48,879 bases of DNA, from contig MESE01000105.1 in the NCBI GenBank assembly GCA_001770855.1, positions 1 to 48,879 of the forward strand, in the 5' to 3' direction. Every line of letters begins with the position of its first letter. Position 1 is the first letter of the stretch. Both the position numbers and the translations under genes were made by a program. Shown one piece after another: positions 8,232-16,573 of the stretch. Under the pieces are notes generated by a model, which worked only from the letters and a program-made list of their open reading frames with translations, was not told where the DNA came from and searched no databases. The DNA comes from Burkholderiales bacterium RIFCSPLOWO2_02_FULL_57_36 (GTDB lineage: Bacteria; Pseudomonadota; Gammaproteobacteria; Burkholderiales; Burkholderiaceae_D).

Positions 8232-8253
8232 GGACGCCACGCAAGTGGCGTCC
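8232..8253 (+). terminator. Hairpin after depolymerase copy 2
   Basis: A 9-bp inverted repeat (GGACGCCAC / GTGGCGTCC) with loop GCAA lies 19 bases after the stop. The loop is the exact reverse complement of the TTGC loop after copy 1. No strong T-tract follows. Confidence 0.45.
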
Positions 8254-8336
8254 TGCCTTAATGGACCAATGCTGCTCCTGACAGAGCGATGTGAACCGAC
8301 TCGAAGCGATGAATCGCTGCGGCAGCACCGGCAGCT

Positions 8337-8365
8337 TTTTGCGGCTTACACACGCTTGTTATAAT
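8337..8365 (+). promoter_or_regulatory. Candidate promoter of the GspJ-like gene
   Basis: A consensus -10 TATAAT lies at 8360-8365. A weak -35 (TTTTGC, 8337-8342) sits 17 bases upstream. The predicted transcript would start near 8372 and give a ~30-base leader before the GTG at 8404. Confidence 0.4.
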
Positions 8366-8403
8366 TGCGCCACTCTAACGCCCAAAATGCGCCGACCACT
8401 TCA

Positions 8404-9018
8404 GTGAAACCTTTTCGCAAGAACTCCGGGATGACGCTGATTGAGATGGTCATCGCCATCACCATTCTGGCCATCATTTCTGTTCTTGGCTGGCGTAGTC
8501 TCGACGGTATAGTACGCGCGCGTATCGCCCTTACCAGTGAAACCGAAGCTATGCGGAATTTGCAGCTTTTGTTTTCTCAACTGCAGCACGATTGTCCACT
8601 GATCGAGTCCCTGGGGGCCGGTGAGCCGCGAATAGTGGCCTACAGAAATACAGTTACGTTTGTCCGTGCGGTATATGAAGAAAACCAGGCATCGCGTCGA
8701 CAAGTCGTCTCCTACCGTTTACGTGACCGGATCATATCGCGAAGTGCATCGGTGCCCACGCGCGATGCCGCCAAGTTATTGGTCGATTGGCAGGCGGCAA
8801 AATCGGAAGCGGATTTGGTATCTTCCGTACCTTTATTCTCGGATGTGGAGGCGATGCCCATTCACATTTGGTTCAATGGCAACACCGATTGGATGAATGC
8901 GAATGATTTTCCGCCAGGAGGACCGATGATGAACGAAATCATGGGACTTAAGATAACGGTCAATTTTAGAAACAACGAAAAGGGCGTCGTTAAGACGTTC
9001 TTGCTGGGTGCTCAGTAG
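8404..9018 (+). CDS. GspJ-like minor pseudopilin (type II secretion)
   Basis: The product has a class III prepilin leader: about nine residues ending KNSG, then MTLIEMVIAITILAIISVLGW with Glu at +5, followed by a ~170-residue GspJ/PulJ-type domain. Minor pseudopilins cap the type II secretion pseudopilus at the inner membrane. I chose the GTG at 8404 (204 residues), not the in-frame TTG at 8365. The TTG lies on a perfect TATAAT (8360-8365), and the GTG start gives a leader of normal length. No other gsp gene is in the window, so it is an orphan. It follows two signal-peptide esterases of a kind often secreted by type II systems, so a role in their export is attractive but inferred. Confidence 0.78.
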   Translation: MKPFRKNSGMTLIEMVIAITILAIISVLGWRSLDGIVRARIALTSETEAMRNLQLLFSQLQHDCPLIESLGAGEPRIVAYRNTVTFVRAVYEENQASRRQVVSYRLRDRIISRSASVPTRDAAKLLVDWQAAKSEADLVSSVPLFSDVEAMPIHIWFNGNTDWMNANDFPPGGPMMNEIMGLKITVNFRNNEKGVVKTFLLGAQ

Positions 9019-9036
9019 GCTGTGCATACAAAGTGA

Positions 9037-9231
9037 TCAGGTCCGGCCGGCTCGACCAGACGCAACGTTTCTACTTTGAACTCGATCGCGTACTACCGGT
9101 TTGTTATCGAAGATACCTCCGCGCCTTTAGCAAAAATTAACCGCCCGCGGGAACGTCCGTTTGAAAGCATTAGTGAGAAATCGATGACTGTACCTTACGA
9201 CCCTGAGCTGCCCGTTCCTTTTGACCAGTAA
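9037..9231 (+). pseudogene. Unrecognised open remnant after GspJ-like gene
   Basis: A 64-codon open frame runs from just after a TGA at 9034 to a TAA at 9229-9231, with no plausible start codon near its beginning. The peptide contains NSIAYYRFVIEDTSAPLAKI and ends in PYDPELPVPFDQ, a protein-like composition unlike the flanking noise. I do not recognise the family. It could be the tail of a lost gene or chance. Confidence 0.25.
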
Positions 9232-9262
9232 CCAACCTACTGATTTATATATTAGATTTGAA

Positions 9263-10039
9263 TTATGAAAACCAGTGCGCTAGTGCCCTATATCCCAGAA
9301 CGCAAGCCATTACATAAAGAAAAATATTAAGCGCGCGCCGGAAGCCGATTTCGGAAAATCGCCCGTTCAAGTTTGCTCCGGCAAGGTAAGCGACCAGAGA
9401 AATCATGACCCCCCAGCCTAGATAATTAAGGGCGATGGGAATAGGCATGGAAGTGGTGGTAATAGTGACCTGGATCGTCTTTCCAATTGCAAAACATAAA
9501 TTTAACGCCAGCAGTTGCTGCAGGCGGTTGAGACTATTCAATCCACCGTACAAAACAATAAAAGGTGCGCCAACGTTTAAAGCTGTATCGGTTAAACCCG
9601 CAAATGCGCCAAAAGCCGTGGGAGATGCATTGGCGCTTTTTTGACGTAGCGCCAGCCAGCGTTGCAAGATCACCGGAAGTGCTGCGCTTCCAGCCAACAG
9701 TATGGCTAGCAAAGCCAGAGCAGCATACTCCGGCAGAGAAGTTTGGAGCCATACCCCCACGAAACTTCCCAGTATGAGGCCGGGCGTAATGGCCTTTGAA
9801 AGCGGCTCCGACATAACCAGACGCCACTGTACCGCCAAGTAAGAAATAGCAATAAACAATAAAGGCACTGCTGCGAGAAAGACGGCGCCGCGATAATCAA
9901 GTACAAGCGCCAATAACGGTGTCGCAATCATCGCAAAACCAAGCCCAAACATTCCTTGGGCAAAACCTGCGATTGCCAGCACAACTAAGCAGTAAGCAAA
10001 TTGTCCACTGTTTGCCACTCCAAAAAACAGCTCATTCAT
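9263..10039 (-). CDS. TauE/SafE-family membrane exporter
   Basis: The 258-residue protein is almost entirely hydrophobic with about eight membrane segments in the two-fold repeat typical of the TauE/SafE (DUF81) family. The N-terminal repeat carries GFAQGMFGLGFAMIATPLLAL and the second repeat the related GAFAGLTDTALNVGAPFIVL. The family exports sulfite or small organosulfur and carboxylate anions across the inner membrane. Its start overlaps the stop of the amidase gene by four bases (ATGA), so it is the last gene of the operon. Next to an SsuABC/TauABC-like transporter it may remove a sulfur-containing or organic-acid end product. Confidence 0.88.
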   Translation of the reverse strand: MNELFFGVANSGQFAYCLVVLAIAGFAQGMFGLGFAMIATPLLALVLDYRGAVFLAAVPLLFIAISYLAVQWRLVMSEPLSKAITPGLILGSFVGVWLQTSLPEYAALALLAILLAGSAALPVILQRWLALRQKSANASPTAFGAFAGLTDTALNVGAPFIVLYGGLNSLNRLQQLLALNLCFAIGKTIQVTITTTSMPIPIALNYLGWGVMISLVAYLAGANLNGRFSEIGFRRALNIFLYVMACVLGYRALAHWFS

Positions 10040-11460
10040 CGAGCTTGCTCATGCTTCTCAGAAACAGGCGCACCCTTCTGATCTATCCCGGGCTTCAGGC
10101 GCACCTGCCTTTGGAATCGTTCGCCAAGCGTGCGCAACACCCCATCTCTTCCCGCAGCTGCCACCAGCGAAACTCCAAATGGAATACCATCGCCCCGAAT
10201 GCTTGCCGGCAGCGCCAGAGCACAAAGATCAAGCGGACTGATCGGATAGGTGTAATAGCCGATGTTATTGTTGAGCCCGATTGGATCCGCCTTAAGCTCG
10301 TCACAGGTATACGCACGGCCGACGGTTGGCGTCATGAGCACATCGAATTTTTGAAACATTTGTCTGGCCTTGTTGCGCAACTCATTCATCTTGTAGATTG
10401 CGTGTACGGTTTCGGTACCCGAGTAATCGAGACCCTTGCGTATCATCGCCGCAACAGCCGGATGCACCGTCTCCGGCCTGGTCTTTAGGACATCGCCATA
10501 ACTTACAGCGCGCTCGGCAAGCAGGCCACTGTCGAAAGGTAATCGGCCGGCTTCAATAAACATTGAAAAATCAATTTTCATGGATTGCCCCCCTGCCCGC
10601 TCCATGGCTTCGACAGCCTTTTCAAATGCGGTCTCCGCATGCGAATCACCGAAAAACTCCAGTTGTTCGGTATGCGGCATGGCAAATACAAAGCGATCTG
10701 CAACGTCAACTTTCAGAGGGATGCTGTCGGCGTCCGGTCGACTAAAATCATCGACAACATCAAATCCGCGGATCGTTTCCAGCACGGCGTAGCCATCCTC
10801 AACAGTCCGCGCAAATACCGGCACGCAATCGAAGAAGCGATTGTTGTAAATCATGCCGCCACTACTGACCAAGCCGAGTGTTGGTTTCACGCCGACGATG
10901 TTATTCATCGCGGCAGGCACACGCCCGGAGCCACCCGTGTCCGACCCAAGCGAAAATGAAACCAGGCCCGCCGCAACAGCGACTCCGGAACCTGAGCTTG
11001 AGCCACCGGGAATATAACGCTCATCGAATACGTTTCGGCAGTAACCGCCAAGCGTGCGCGTTCCGTTCAGTCCGGTAGCGAACTGGTCGAGTGTGTTCTT
11101 GCCAATAAAAATGGCACCGGCCGCAATCGCCTTTGCTACGCTTGCCGCCGATGTATGCGGCAAAAGATCGAATCCGTCGCAGCCACAGGTCGTGTGCATG
11201 CCGGTGACATGAACATTATCTTTAACTGAGAATGGAATGCCGAAAAGTGGTGAAACATTTCTGGAATATTCGGCGGCACTAATGCGCTCTGCTTCACTGA
11301 TGGCGTCCTGCTCACTGACAAGTTCCGTCCATACGTAATCGTTGCCGCGCTCCCGAATGCGGCGGAATACTTCTTGCACGACATCCACGGGCGTAAACAA
11401 GCGCTCTCTGTATCCGGCTTGTAAAGTATTAAATCCAAAATCGATTCGCGTCATGTCCAC
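10036..11460 (-). CDS. Amidase-signature hydrolase, AtzF/allophanate-hydrolase-like
   Basis: The 474-residue protein is an amidase-signature enzyme. The Ser-cisSer-Lys triad maps to Lys80 (IPFSVKDN), Ser154 (GGSSSGSG) and Ser178 (SDTGGSGRVPA). The stretch GTRTLGGYCRNVFDERYIPGG is characteristic of the amidase domain of allophanate hydrolase (AtzF); the spacing 80-154-178 equals that of the AtzF triad (91-165-189). It lacks the C-terminal domain of full-length AtzF (~600 residues). It therefore probably hydrolyses a carbamoyl, ureido or short amide bond in the cytoplasm. Gene order with an M20 hydrolase and an ABC importer suggests stepwise breakdown of an imported amide or ureido compound. 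Confidence 0.85.
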   Translation of the reverse strand: MDMTRIDFGFNTLQAGYRERLFTPVDVVQEVFRRIRERGNDYVWTELVSEQDAISEAERISAAEYSRNVSPLFGIPFSVKDNVHVTGMHTTCGCDGFDLLPHTSAASVAKAIAAGAIFIGKNTLDQFATGLNGTRTLGGYCRNVFDERYIPGGSSSGSGVAVAAGLVSFSLGSDTGGSGRVPAAMNNIVGVKPTLGLVSSGGMIYNNRFFDCVPVFARTVEDGYAVLETIRGFDVVDDFSRPDADSIPLKVDVADRFVFAMPHTEQLEFFGDSHAETAFEKAVEAMERAGGQSMKIDFSMFIEAGRLPFDSGLLAERAVSYGDVLKTRPETVHPAVAAMIRKGLDYSGTETVHAIYKMNELRNKARQMFQKFDVLMTPTVGRAYTCDELKADPIGLNNNIGYYTYPISPLDLCALALPASIRGDGIPFGVSLVAAAGRDGVLRTLGERFQRQVRLKPGIDQKGAPVSEKHEQAR

Positions 11461-11506
11461 TGTTCGTTTTCCCTAAATCCATTCATCAACATATCTGCGA
11501 CAGACA

Positions 11507-12298
11507 TTATTTTTTGTCCTTGCTTGAACTACGTTCGACCCGAACCTTGTATCGGAAGGAATCTCCCCGATGGTAAAGATGTTCGAAATTGACTGCCTGG
11601 CCATTTTTCGCCGAGGTCAAGCGCTCAATATGCAGCATGGGAGAGCCGCTTTCCACTCCAAGCAGGCGAGCCTGCAAGTCATCGGCCAGATGCGCGCCAA
11701 CTACCAACTCCGCGTTTCCCAGAACAATACCGAAATCATTTTCAAGGATAAGGAAAATATCCTTCGACGATAAATCTTCCTTGATCAGGCGACGACCTAT
11801 TGCTTCCGGAAAGTAGCTTGTCTCAACGGACATTGGTTCACGATTGAGGTAGCGGACCCTTTTAATTTCCGTCACTTTTTCATTCTTTGCCACGGCTAGT
11901 TTTTCCAGCACCTGATCGCTTGGGCGCAATTCTTTCAAGCTAATGACCTTCGAGAACGTCTCGTATCCATGTGGTTGCATTGCCTCGCCAAAGCTCTGCA
12001 GGTGGGTCAAATCCTGAAATGCCTTGGGCTTGGAAACGAATGTTCCCTTTCCGTGCACACCGAATATCAGCCCTTCATTCTCAAGCTCGTGGAGCGCTCT
12101 ACGAATGGTGATCCGGCTCACGCCAAACATTTCAATCATCTGGCTTTCCGACGGCATTTTTTGATGCGGTACCAGTGAGCGGTCAAGGATCCGTTTTCGT
12201 AGTGCATCTCGAACCTGTGCGTAATACGGCACCGGAGAAGCTTCTATGTTTAACTCAAACGTTTTTTTCGGTTCAACTTTTTTAAGCCGCGACGACAT
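11507..12298 (-). CDS. GntR-family regulator, HutC subfamily
   Basis: The 263-residue protein has a basic N-terminal extension and a GntR winged helix-turn-helix (~25-95: YYAQVRDALRKRI…MFGVSRITIRRALHELENEG…VHGKGTFVS). A UTRA effector-binding domain of the HutC type follows (~110-250). UTRA regulators usually repress a catabolic operon and are released by its substrate or an intermediate. It lies inside the operon between the permease and amidase genes, so it probably controls its own operon. The palindrome at 16468-16487 before the first gene is the best candidate operator. Confidence 0.9.
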   Translation of the reverse strand: MSSRLKKVEPKKTFELNIEASPVPYYAQVRDALRKRILDRSLVPHQKMPSESQMIEMFGVSRITIRRALHELENEGLIFGVHGKGTFVSKPKAFQDLTHLQSFGEAMQPHGYETFSKVISLKELRPSDQVLEKLAVAKNEKVTEIKRVRYLNREPMSVETSYFPEAIGRRLIKEDLSSKDIFLILENDFGIVLGNAELVVGAHLADDLQARLLGVESGSPMLHIERLTSAKNGQAVNFEHLYHRGDSFRYKVRVERSSSKDKK

Positions 12299-12375
12299 AG
12301 TGATTCCCGTTTTTACATAATGCGGACAGAGTTATAAGGATGAGACGAGTTACTTTGCTCTCGACATTATAAAAT

Positions 12376-13167
12376 TTAACGACGTCCTTCCCAATGAACA
12401 ATGCGACGTCCCGCGTAAGCCAGTGCACGATCGGAGAGGAGACCAACGATACCGATCACGATGATCCCGGCAAAAACATAGGTGGTGCGAAAGAAATTCG
12501 CCGCATCCAGAACGATGAAGCCGACACCACGGTCTCCGCCTAGCAATTCCGCGGCCACGAGTATCGATAGCGCCGTTCCAAGCGCCACCCGCAGTCCCGT
12601 CATGATCTGTGGAAGAGCCGAAGGAAAAACTACAAATCGAAAGATTTGGTAGCGATTTGCCCCGCAGGTCTGCGCTGCGCGGATCGAATCCGCCGGGCAG
12701 CTTCTTGTGCCGGCCTGTGCGCTGACCATCATGATCAGGAACACGGAGACGAAAATAAGAAGCACTTTCGACGTTTCACCGATTCCGAACCATAAGATAA
12801 ATAATGGAATGAGACCGAGTGGCGGTATCGGTCTGAGAATCTCGCCCGGAATCAGGAATATGGCATCAACATTGTTAATTCTTCCCCGCAGCATGCCAAT
12901 AGTGATGCCCAGTATCGATCCGAATACAAAAGCTGTTCCCACCCTGGTCAGACTGGCTAACAAATGGATGAACAAACTGACGCCGGAATAGCCGTTCAAC
13001 AGCATATCGGAAAAGCTTTTAGCAACCTCCCCCGGCGACGGCAACAAAACCGGACGGACCCATTCAGCACTTGTGGCGACCACCCACAATATGAAAATTA
13101 GCAGAGGGGAAGCAAAAGCAAGAATCCAATATTGCCGCCTGGATTTGACATTGTCATTGGTTTTCAA
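12376..13167 (-). CDS. ABC transporter permease, SsuC/TauC type
   Basis: The product is a six-helix inner-membrane permease of the nitrate/sulfonate/taurine (SsuC) family with the cytoplasmic EAA loop (residues AQTCGANRYQIFRFVVFPSA) near the middle. I take the TTG at 13167 as the start (263 residues). AAGGAG lies six bases upstream of it, and it leaves ~20 bases after the ATPase stop. The upstream ATG at 13203 would overlap the ATPase gene and has no comparable ribosome site. It forms the importer with the ATPase (13187) and the binding protein (15409). The substrate is probably a small anion or zwitterion. Confidence 0.9.
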   Translation of the reverse strand: MKTNDNVKSRRQYWILAFASPLLIFILWVVATSAEWVRPVLLPSPGEVAKSFSDMLLNGYSGVSLFIHLLASLTRVGTAFVFGSILGITIGMLRGRINNVDAIFLIPGEILRPIPPLGLIPLFILWFGIGETSKVLLIFVSVFLIMMVSAQAGTRSCPADSIRAAQTCGANRYQIFRFVVFPSALPQIMTGLRVALGTALSILVAAELLGGDRGVGFIVLDAANFFRTTYVFAGIIVIGIVGLLSDRALAYAGRRIVHWEGRR

Positions 13168-13186
13168 AATATTCTCCTTGCCGCCA

Positions 13187-14014
13187 TTAGGATGCATCTG
13201 CACGCATGGCGCGATATATTTGTTCGCGTACGGATAAAAATTCCGGATGCAATCTGTTTTCTGAAGAACCTCGCGGCTCAGGCAGATTCACGGTAAATTC
13301 GTCGAATGCACCTAGACGCCCTTTACGCATCAAGAAAATTCTGTCGGCCAGGAACACCGCCTCATCGATACTGTGGGTGATGAAGATGATCGTGCACTTG
13401 GTTTCTGTTTTGATCCGCAGAATTTCTTCCTGAAGCGTTTCACGCGTTTGTACATCCACTGCGGCAAACGGTTCGTCCATCAGCATCACGCTCGGGTTGG
13501 CCGCCAAGACTCTGGCCAATCCACAGCGCTGTCGCATCCCTCCGGAAAGCTGATAAGGGTAGCTCTTTTCAAATCCCTGCAATCCGACCAGCTTCGCGAC
13601 ATCTTTAGCCACCGCATTTTGCTGCGATCGATTCTTGCCGCTGCAGCGCAAGCTGAATGCGATGTTGTCTTCAACGGTCATCCAGTCAAACAATGCATAA
13701 GATTGGAAAACAACGCCGCGATCCGGACCTGGACCCGCGATCTCTCGATCGTTCACCAGGGCGATACCGCTGCTTGGCTGCAGAAATCCGGCGACGATGT
13801 TGAGCATCGTGGTTTTTCCGCATCCGGATGGTCCCAATACGGTAATTACTTCGCCGCGATTGACAGAAAAGCTCAACTCTTTCAGAACGTCGCGACCGTC
13901 ATACTCAAGACCGACACGATCGAACCGGAGAATCGGTTTTACAGATCGTGCAGCATCTTCCGACTGTTCCGACGTCGACTGTGGAGAAAGCGCTAAAGTG
14001 CTGGACATATCCAT
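13187..14014 (-). CDS. ABC transporter ATPase, SsuB/TauB type
   Basis: The 275-residue ATP-binding subunit carries Walker A GPSGCGKTT (61-69), a Q-loop (VVFQSYALFDWMTV), signature LSGGMRQR, Walker B VMLMDEPFAAVD and the switch His in FITHSIDEA. This arrangement is typical of nitrate/sulfonate/taurine importers. The N-terminus is extended by about 25 polar residues. It powers uptake together with the neighbouring permease and the periplasmic protein at 15409-16416. It lies 24 bases after the M20 gene in the same operon. Confidence 0.93.
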   Translation of the reverse strand: MDMSSTLALSPQSTSEQSEDAARSVKPILRFDRVGLEYDGRDVLKELSFSVNRGEVITVLGPSGCGKTTMLNIVAGFLQPSSGIALVNDREIAGPGPDRGVVFQSYALFDWMTVEDNIAFSLRCSGKNRSQQNAVAKDVAKLVGLQGFEKSYPYQLSGGMRQRCGLARVLAANPSVMLMDEPFAAVDVQTRETLQEEILRIKTETKCTIIFITHSIDEAVFLADRIFLMRKGRLGAFDEFTVNLPEPRGSSENRLHPEFLSVREQIYRAMRADAS

Positions 14015-14038
14015 TTGTGATCCATCTGCTTAGATTAT

Positions 14039-15343
14039 TCAAACTTCGCCAAGTATGCGCAACATCGCGACTGCAAGGACCTGTGTGGCAGGTACTGCCT
14101 TGGGGGTGTGGATGTACTCATTGACCGGTGGCCATCCATCTTCGCCCGGGCCGAATGTTACGGATGGAATGCCGGCATGCGAAAAGCGGATCGTGTCGCA
14201 ATAGGCATTTTTACGATAATAGACCGGCGTCTGTCCGAGTATCTTTTGATAGGCATCCGTAAGGGCTGCGACCGGCTCTGACGATTCCGGCACTTCTTCC
14301 GTTGCCGGAACGAAGAGCGAATTGGGAAACTGACGGACCGATGCTGCAAATAATGGATCTTCCTTGGCTAACTGATTGATCACGGCTTGTATATCGGCCG
14401 TCACCGAATCCAGTGTCATGCCGGGAACCAGACCGACAACCGCGATAACAGTCCGACATTCGGCTGGAGTAAATTGCATCTCGCGAGGCACACCGGCCCC
14501 GATTCGAGTCGGGCACACCATGGGCTTGGTGCCGCCGTAGTAATTCGGCGCCTTGTGTTTGAACTGGATCGATTCAAGGGCCGCCAGCAACTTGGTCATC
14601 TTTGAAATTGCATTGATGCCGGTGTCCGGACGCCAGAGATGTGATTTTGTGCCTTCCGTTATTAGCTCCAGTATGCAATTACCCGAGTGTGCGACCGCAA
14701 TGCCGATGCCCCATTCGTCGGCGCTGCGCGTCCAGCCTGACGGCTCGGCGGTAATTTCGTAATCTCCCCGAATACCCAATTCATCGAGCAGGTATATTGC
14801 GCCATTGGGGCCATGCTTCTCTTCATCTACTGTGTAAATGCACTTCAATGTACCCTTGAACTGCGCTCCACTCTCGCGCAGCGCTTGTACCGCCAACAGC
14901 GTGCAAGCCAGATTTCCTCGCGTATCCGACGTACCTCTTGAGTACAGCTTGTCTCCTGATACGGTTGGGTTATAGGGATTGCCATTCGTCATATGCCATG
15001 CGCTTGGATCGCCGGCCGGATACGTATCGAGGTGATCATTCAAGATCAAAGTCGGGCCGCCACCTTGGCCAACCCAAGTTCCAATCACATTGGGCCGACC
15101 TGGTACTTTCTCGTGAAGTTCCACTTCCAGCCCCATGGCACGCAATTTTGCAGCTACACACAACGCGATTTTCTCTTCCGAGCCTGAAGGCATATCGGGG
15201 TCCAGCGGATTCTCGGAGTCCGGCTGTCCGGTTGTCACCAGTTCCGAGGTAAGTCCAAGCCAATCCTCGTACTTGATGGCATTAGCGATCTTCTGTTCCA
15301 ATTCGCTCATGGCGTGCTGTTTGATACTAGTCATGTCATTCAT
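14039..15343 (-). CDS. M20-family metallohydrolase (ArgE/DapE/CPG2-like)
   Basis: The 434-residue cytoplasmic enzyme has the M20 di-zinc motifs: His104-x-Asp106 (NDHLDTYPAGD), Asp140 (RGTSDTRG), the general base pair Glu174-Glu175 (VDEEKHG), Glu200 (TAEPSG) and a C-terminal His in YIHTPKA. Family members release acyl groups or amino acids from N-acyl, N-carbamoyl or peptide substrates. An inserted dimerisation domain lies at about 210-330, as usual. Placed between the importer subunits, it probably acts first or second on the imported compound, with the AtzF-like amidase handling the other fragment. The actual substrate is not determined. Confidence 0.88.
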   Translation of the reverse strand: MNDMTSIKQHAMSELEQKIANAIKYEDWLGLTSELVTTGQPDSENPLDPDMPSGSEEKIALCVAAKLRAMGLEVELHEKVPGRPNVIGTWVGQGGGPTLILNDHLDTYPAGDPSAWHMTNGNPYNPTVSGDKLYSRGTSDTRGNLACTLLAVQALRESGAQFKGTLKCIYTVDEEKHGPNGAIYLLDELGIRGDYEITAEPSGWTRSADEWGIGIAVAHSGNCILELITEGTKSHLWRPDTGINAISKMTKLLAALESIQFKHKAPNYYGGTKPMVCPTRIGAGVPREMQFTPAECRTVIAVVGLVPGMTLDSVTADIQAVINQLAKEDPLFAASVRQFPNSLFVPATEEVPESSEPVAALTDAYQKILGQTPVYYRKNAYCDTIRFSHAGIPSVTFGPGEDGWPPVNEYIHTPKAVPATQVLAVAMLRILGEV

Positions 15344-15408
15344 GTGTTCTGCTCTTCAAGGATATTTGTGTGTAGGTGAACAGGCTTTACGCGCTTAAGC
15401 TAGAAAAT

Positions 15409-16416
15409 TTATTTGCCTTTTTCAGATGCAATGATTTTCTGGATAGGCGCGGTGTTGAAAAGGGGGATCCAGTCTTTCGGCGCTTCCTTGATACGCTGCT
15501 CCGATACAAGAAAGGCGCCGATACCTTGCAAGTGTTTCATGATTCTTGAGTCAAGTTCCTTGCCAGGCGCGCCCATGAAGTCGGCAGTAAGCTGCTCTTC
15601 GAAACTTGGATTGCTTGCTGACTGGCGCGCAATCAGTGCGTCAAACTCTTCAGGACTTTGTCCGATCCGTTTGGCTTCGTATTGGCGTATGGTTTTTGGA
15701 TTGGCGATGTAATCACGTTGCGCTTGACGCCAAGCGCGCAAGAAGGACTGCAACACTTCACCGTTCTTGCGGCTTAGCTCTTGCTGTCCGACCCAAACGC
15801 CACCGGTAATCATGCCAAGGGAGCGCGTTGTTGCGATCGACCGGGCGCCGGCCTTCTCCATAAGCCCCACGTTAGGTTCCCATGTCACTGCGGCATCGAT
15901 CTGTCCGGCCATGTAAGCGGGTGGCATGGTCGACGGTGCAAGGTTGACCATTGTGATGTCCGACTGCTTAAAACCTGCCTGGGTTAGCGCTCTCAACAAA
16001 TGATAATGGCTCGAAGAACCGACCGACGCGCCAACCTTTTTCCCTTTGAGATCGGCAACATTGCTGATGCCGGAGGTTGGATTTCCGATCACGCGTATAT
16101 TTGTGTAGTCGAGCCGCTCCATCATCAGGATTTCGATGGGCATGCCGTTGGCATAGCCGGTGACACTTGGAAATTCGCCCATCCATGCCATATCAATTTC
16201 TTTGGATGCCAGCGCGGGCAGCATTGCAGGTCCGGCCGGGAAAGGAACCAATTTCACTTCGATCTTTTGCTTTTCAAATAAACCAGCGTTCACGGCATAG
16301 GTAAGTAAGACGTTTATTTCCCCGGTCTGATAGCCGACACGCAGTTGTTTTTGCTGCGCCGATGCGGGTGAGACAAGTATTGAAAACAATGTCAGAAGTA
16401 GTAGAAAAATGCGCAT
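15409..16416 (-). CDS. Periplasmic substrate-binding protein, SsuA/TauA type
   Basis: The 335-residue protein has a clear signal peptide (cleavage near Ala-Ser-Ala-Gln, residues 18-21) and an NMT1/SsuA-type binding fold: LRVGYQTGEINVLLTYAVNAGLF at the N-terminus and a hinge near WMGEFPSVTGYANG. It captures a small organosulfur or organonitrogen compound in the periplasm for the neighbouring ATPase and permease. It is the first gene of the minus-strand operon, with AAGGAAC nine bases before its ATG and the palindromic candidate operator ~55-70 bases upstream. The M20 gene follows after 65 bases. Confidence 0.9.
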   Translation of the reverse strand: MRIFLLLLTLFSILVSPASAQQKQLRVGYQTGEINVLLTYAVNAGLFEKQKIEVKLVPFPAGPAMLPALASKEIDMAWMGEFPSVTGYANGMPIEILMMERLDYTNIRVIGNPTSGISNVADLKGKKVGASVGSSSHYHLLRALTQAGFKQSDITMVNLAPSTMPPAYMAGQIDAAVTWEPNVGLMEKAGARSIATTRSLGMITGGVWVGQQELSRKNGEVLQSFLRAWRQAQRDYIANPKTIRQYEAKRIGQSPEEFDALIARQSASNPSFEEQLTADFMGAPGKELDSRIMKHLQGIGAFLVSEQRIKEAPKDWIPLFNTAPIQKIIASEKGK

Positions 16417-16467
16417 GGCATGTGTTCCTTTTTAACGATTGTAAGGGGCAACCTGATCAAGATCACA

Positions 16468-16487
16468 ACTTGATATAACAAGTTATA
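16468..16487. promoter_or_regulatory. Overlapping palindromes, candidate HutC-type operator
   Basis: Two overlapping inverted repeats lie upstream of the SsuA-like gene: TATAAC-AA-GTTATA (16474-16487) and ACTTG-ATATAA-CAAGT (16468-16483). The AT-rich centre and size fit GntR/HutC operators, and a HutC-type regulator is encoded in the operon. Binding is inferred. Confidence 0.5.
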
Positions 16488-16542
16488 CCAGCAATAGACG
16501 TGCCACCCTGCTCTTAAGGAGACTGACTTTATGGAGAGGAGA

Positions 16543-16573
16543 ACGTAACTCCTTATTTCATAAGGAGTTACGT
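16543..16573. repeat. Perfect 14-bp inverted repeat, 3-base loop
   Basis: ACGTAACTCCTTAT (16543-16556) pairs with ATAAGGAGTTACGT (16560-16573) around TTC. It lies ~130 bases upstream of the SsuA-like gene, beyond the likely operator. No T-tract follows. It may be an outward transcription block, an extended hairpin or a mobile-element scar. Confidence 0.6.

Larger units (their letters stand above)
6963..8298 (+). repeat. Tandem duplication unit 2 (about 1.33 kb)
   Basis: This is the second unit of the duplication that begins near 5636. Its gene and upstream element align almost base for base with unit 1. The hairpin loop is inverted relative to unit 1. Homology stops at the GAACCG near 8293-8298, after which the GspJ promoter region begins. 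Confidence 0.85.
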
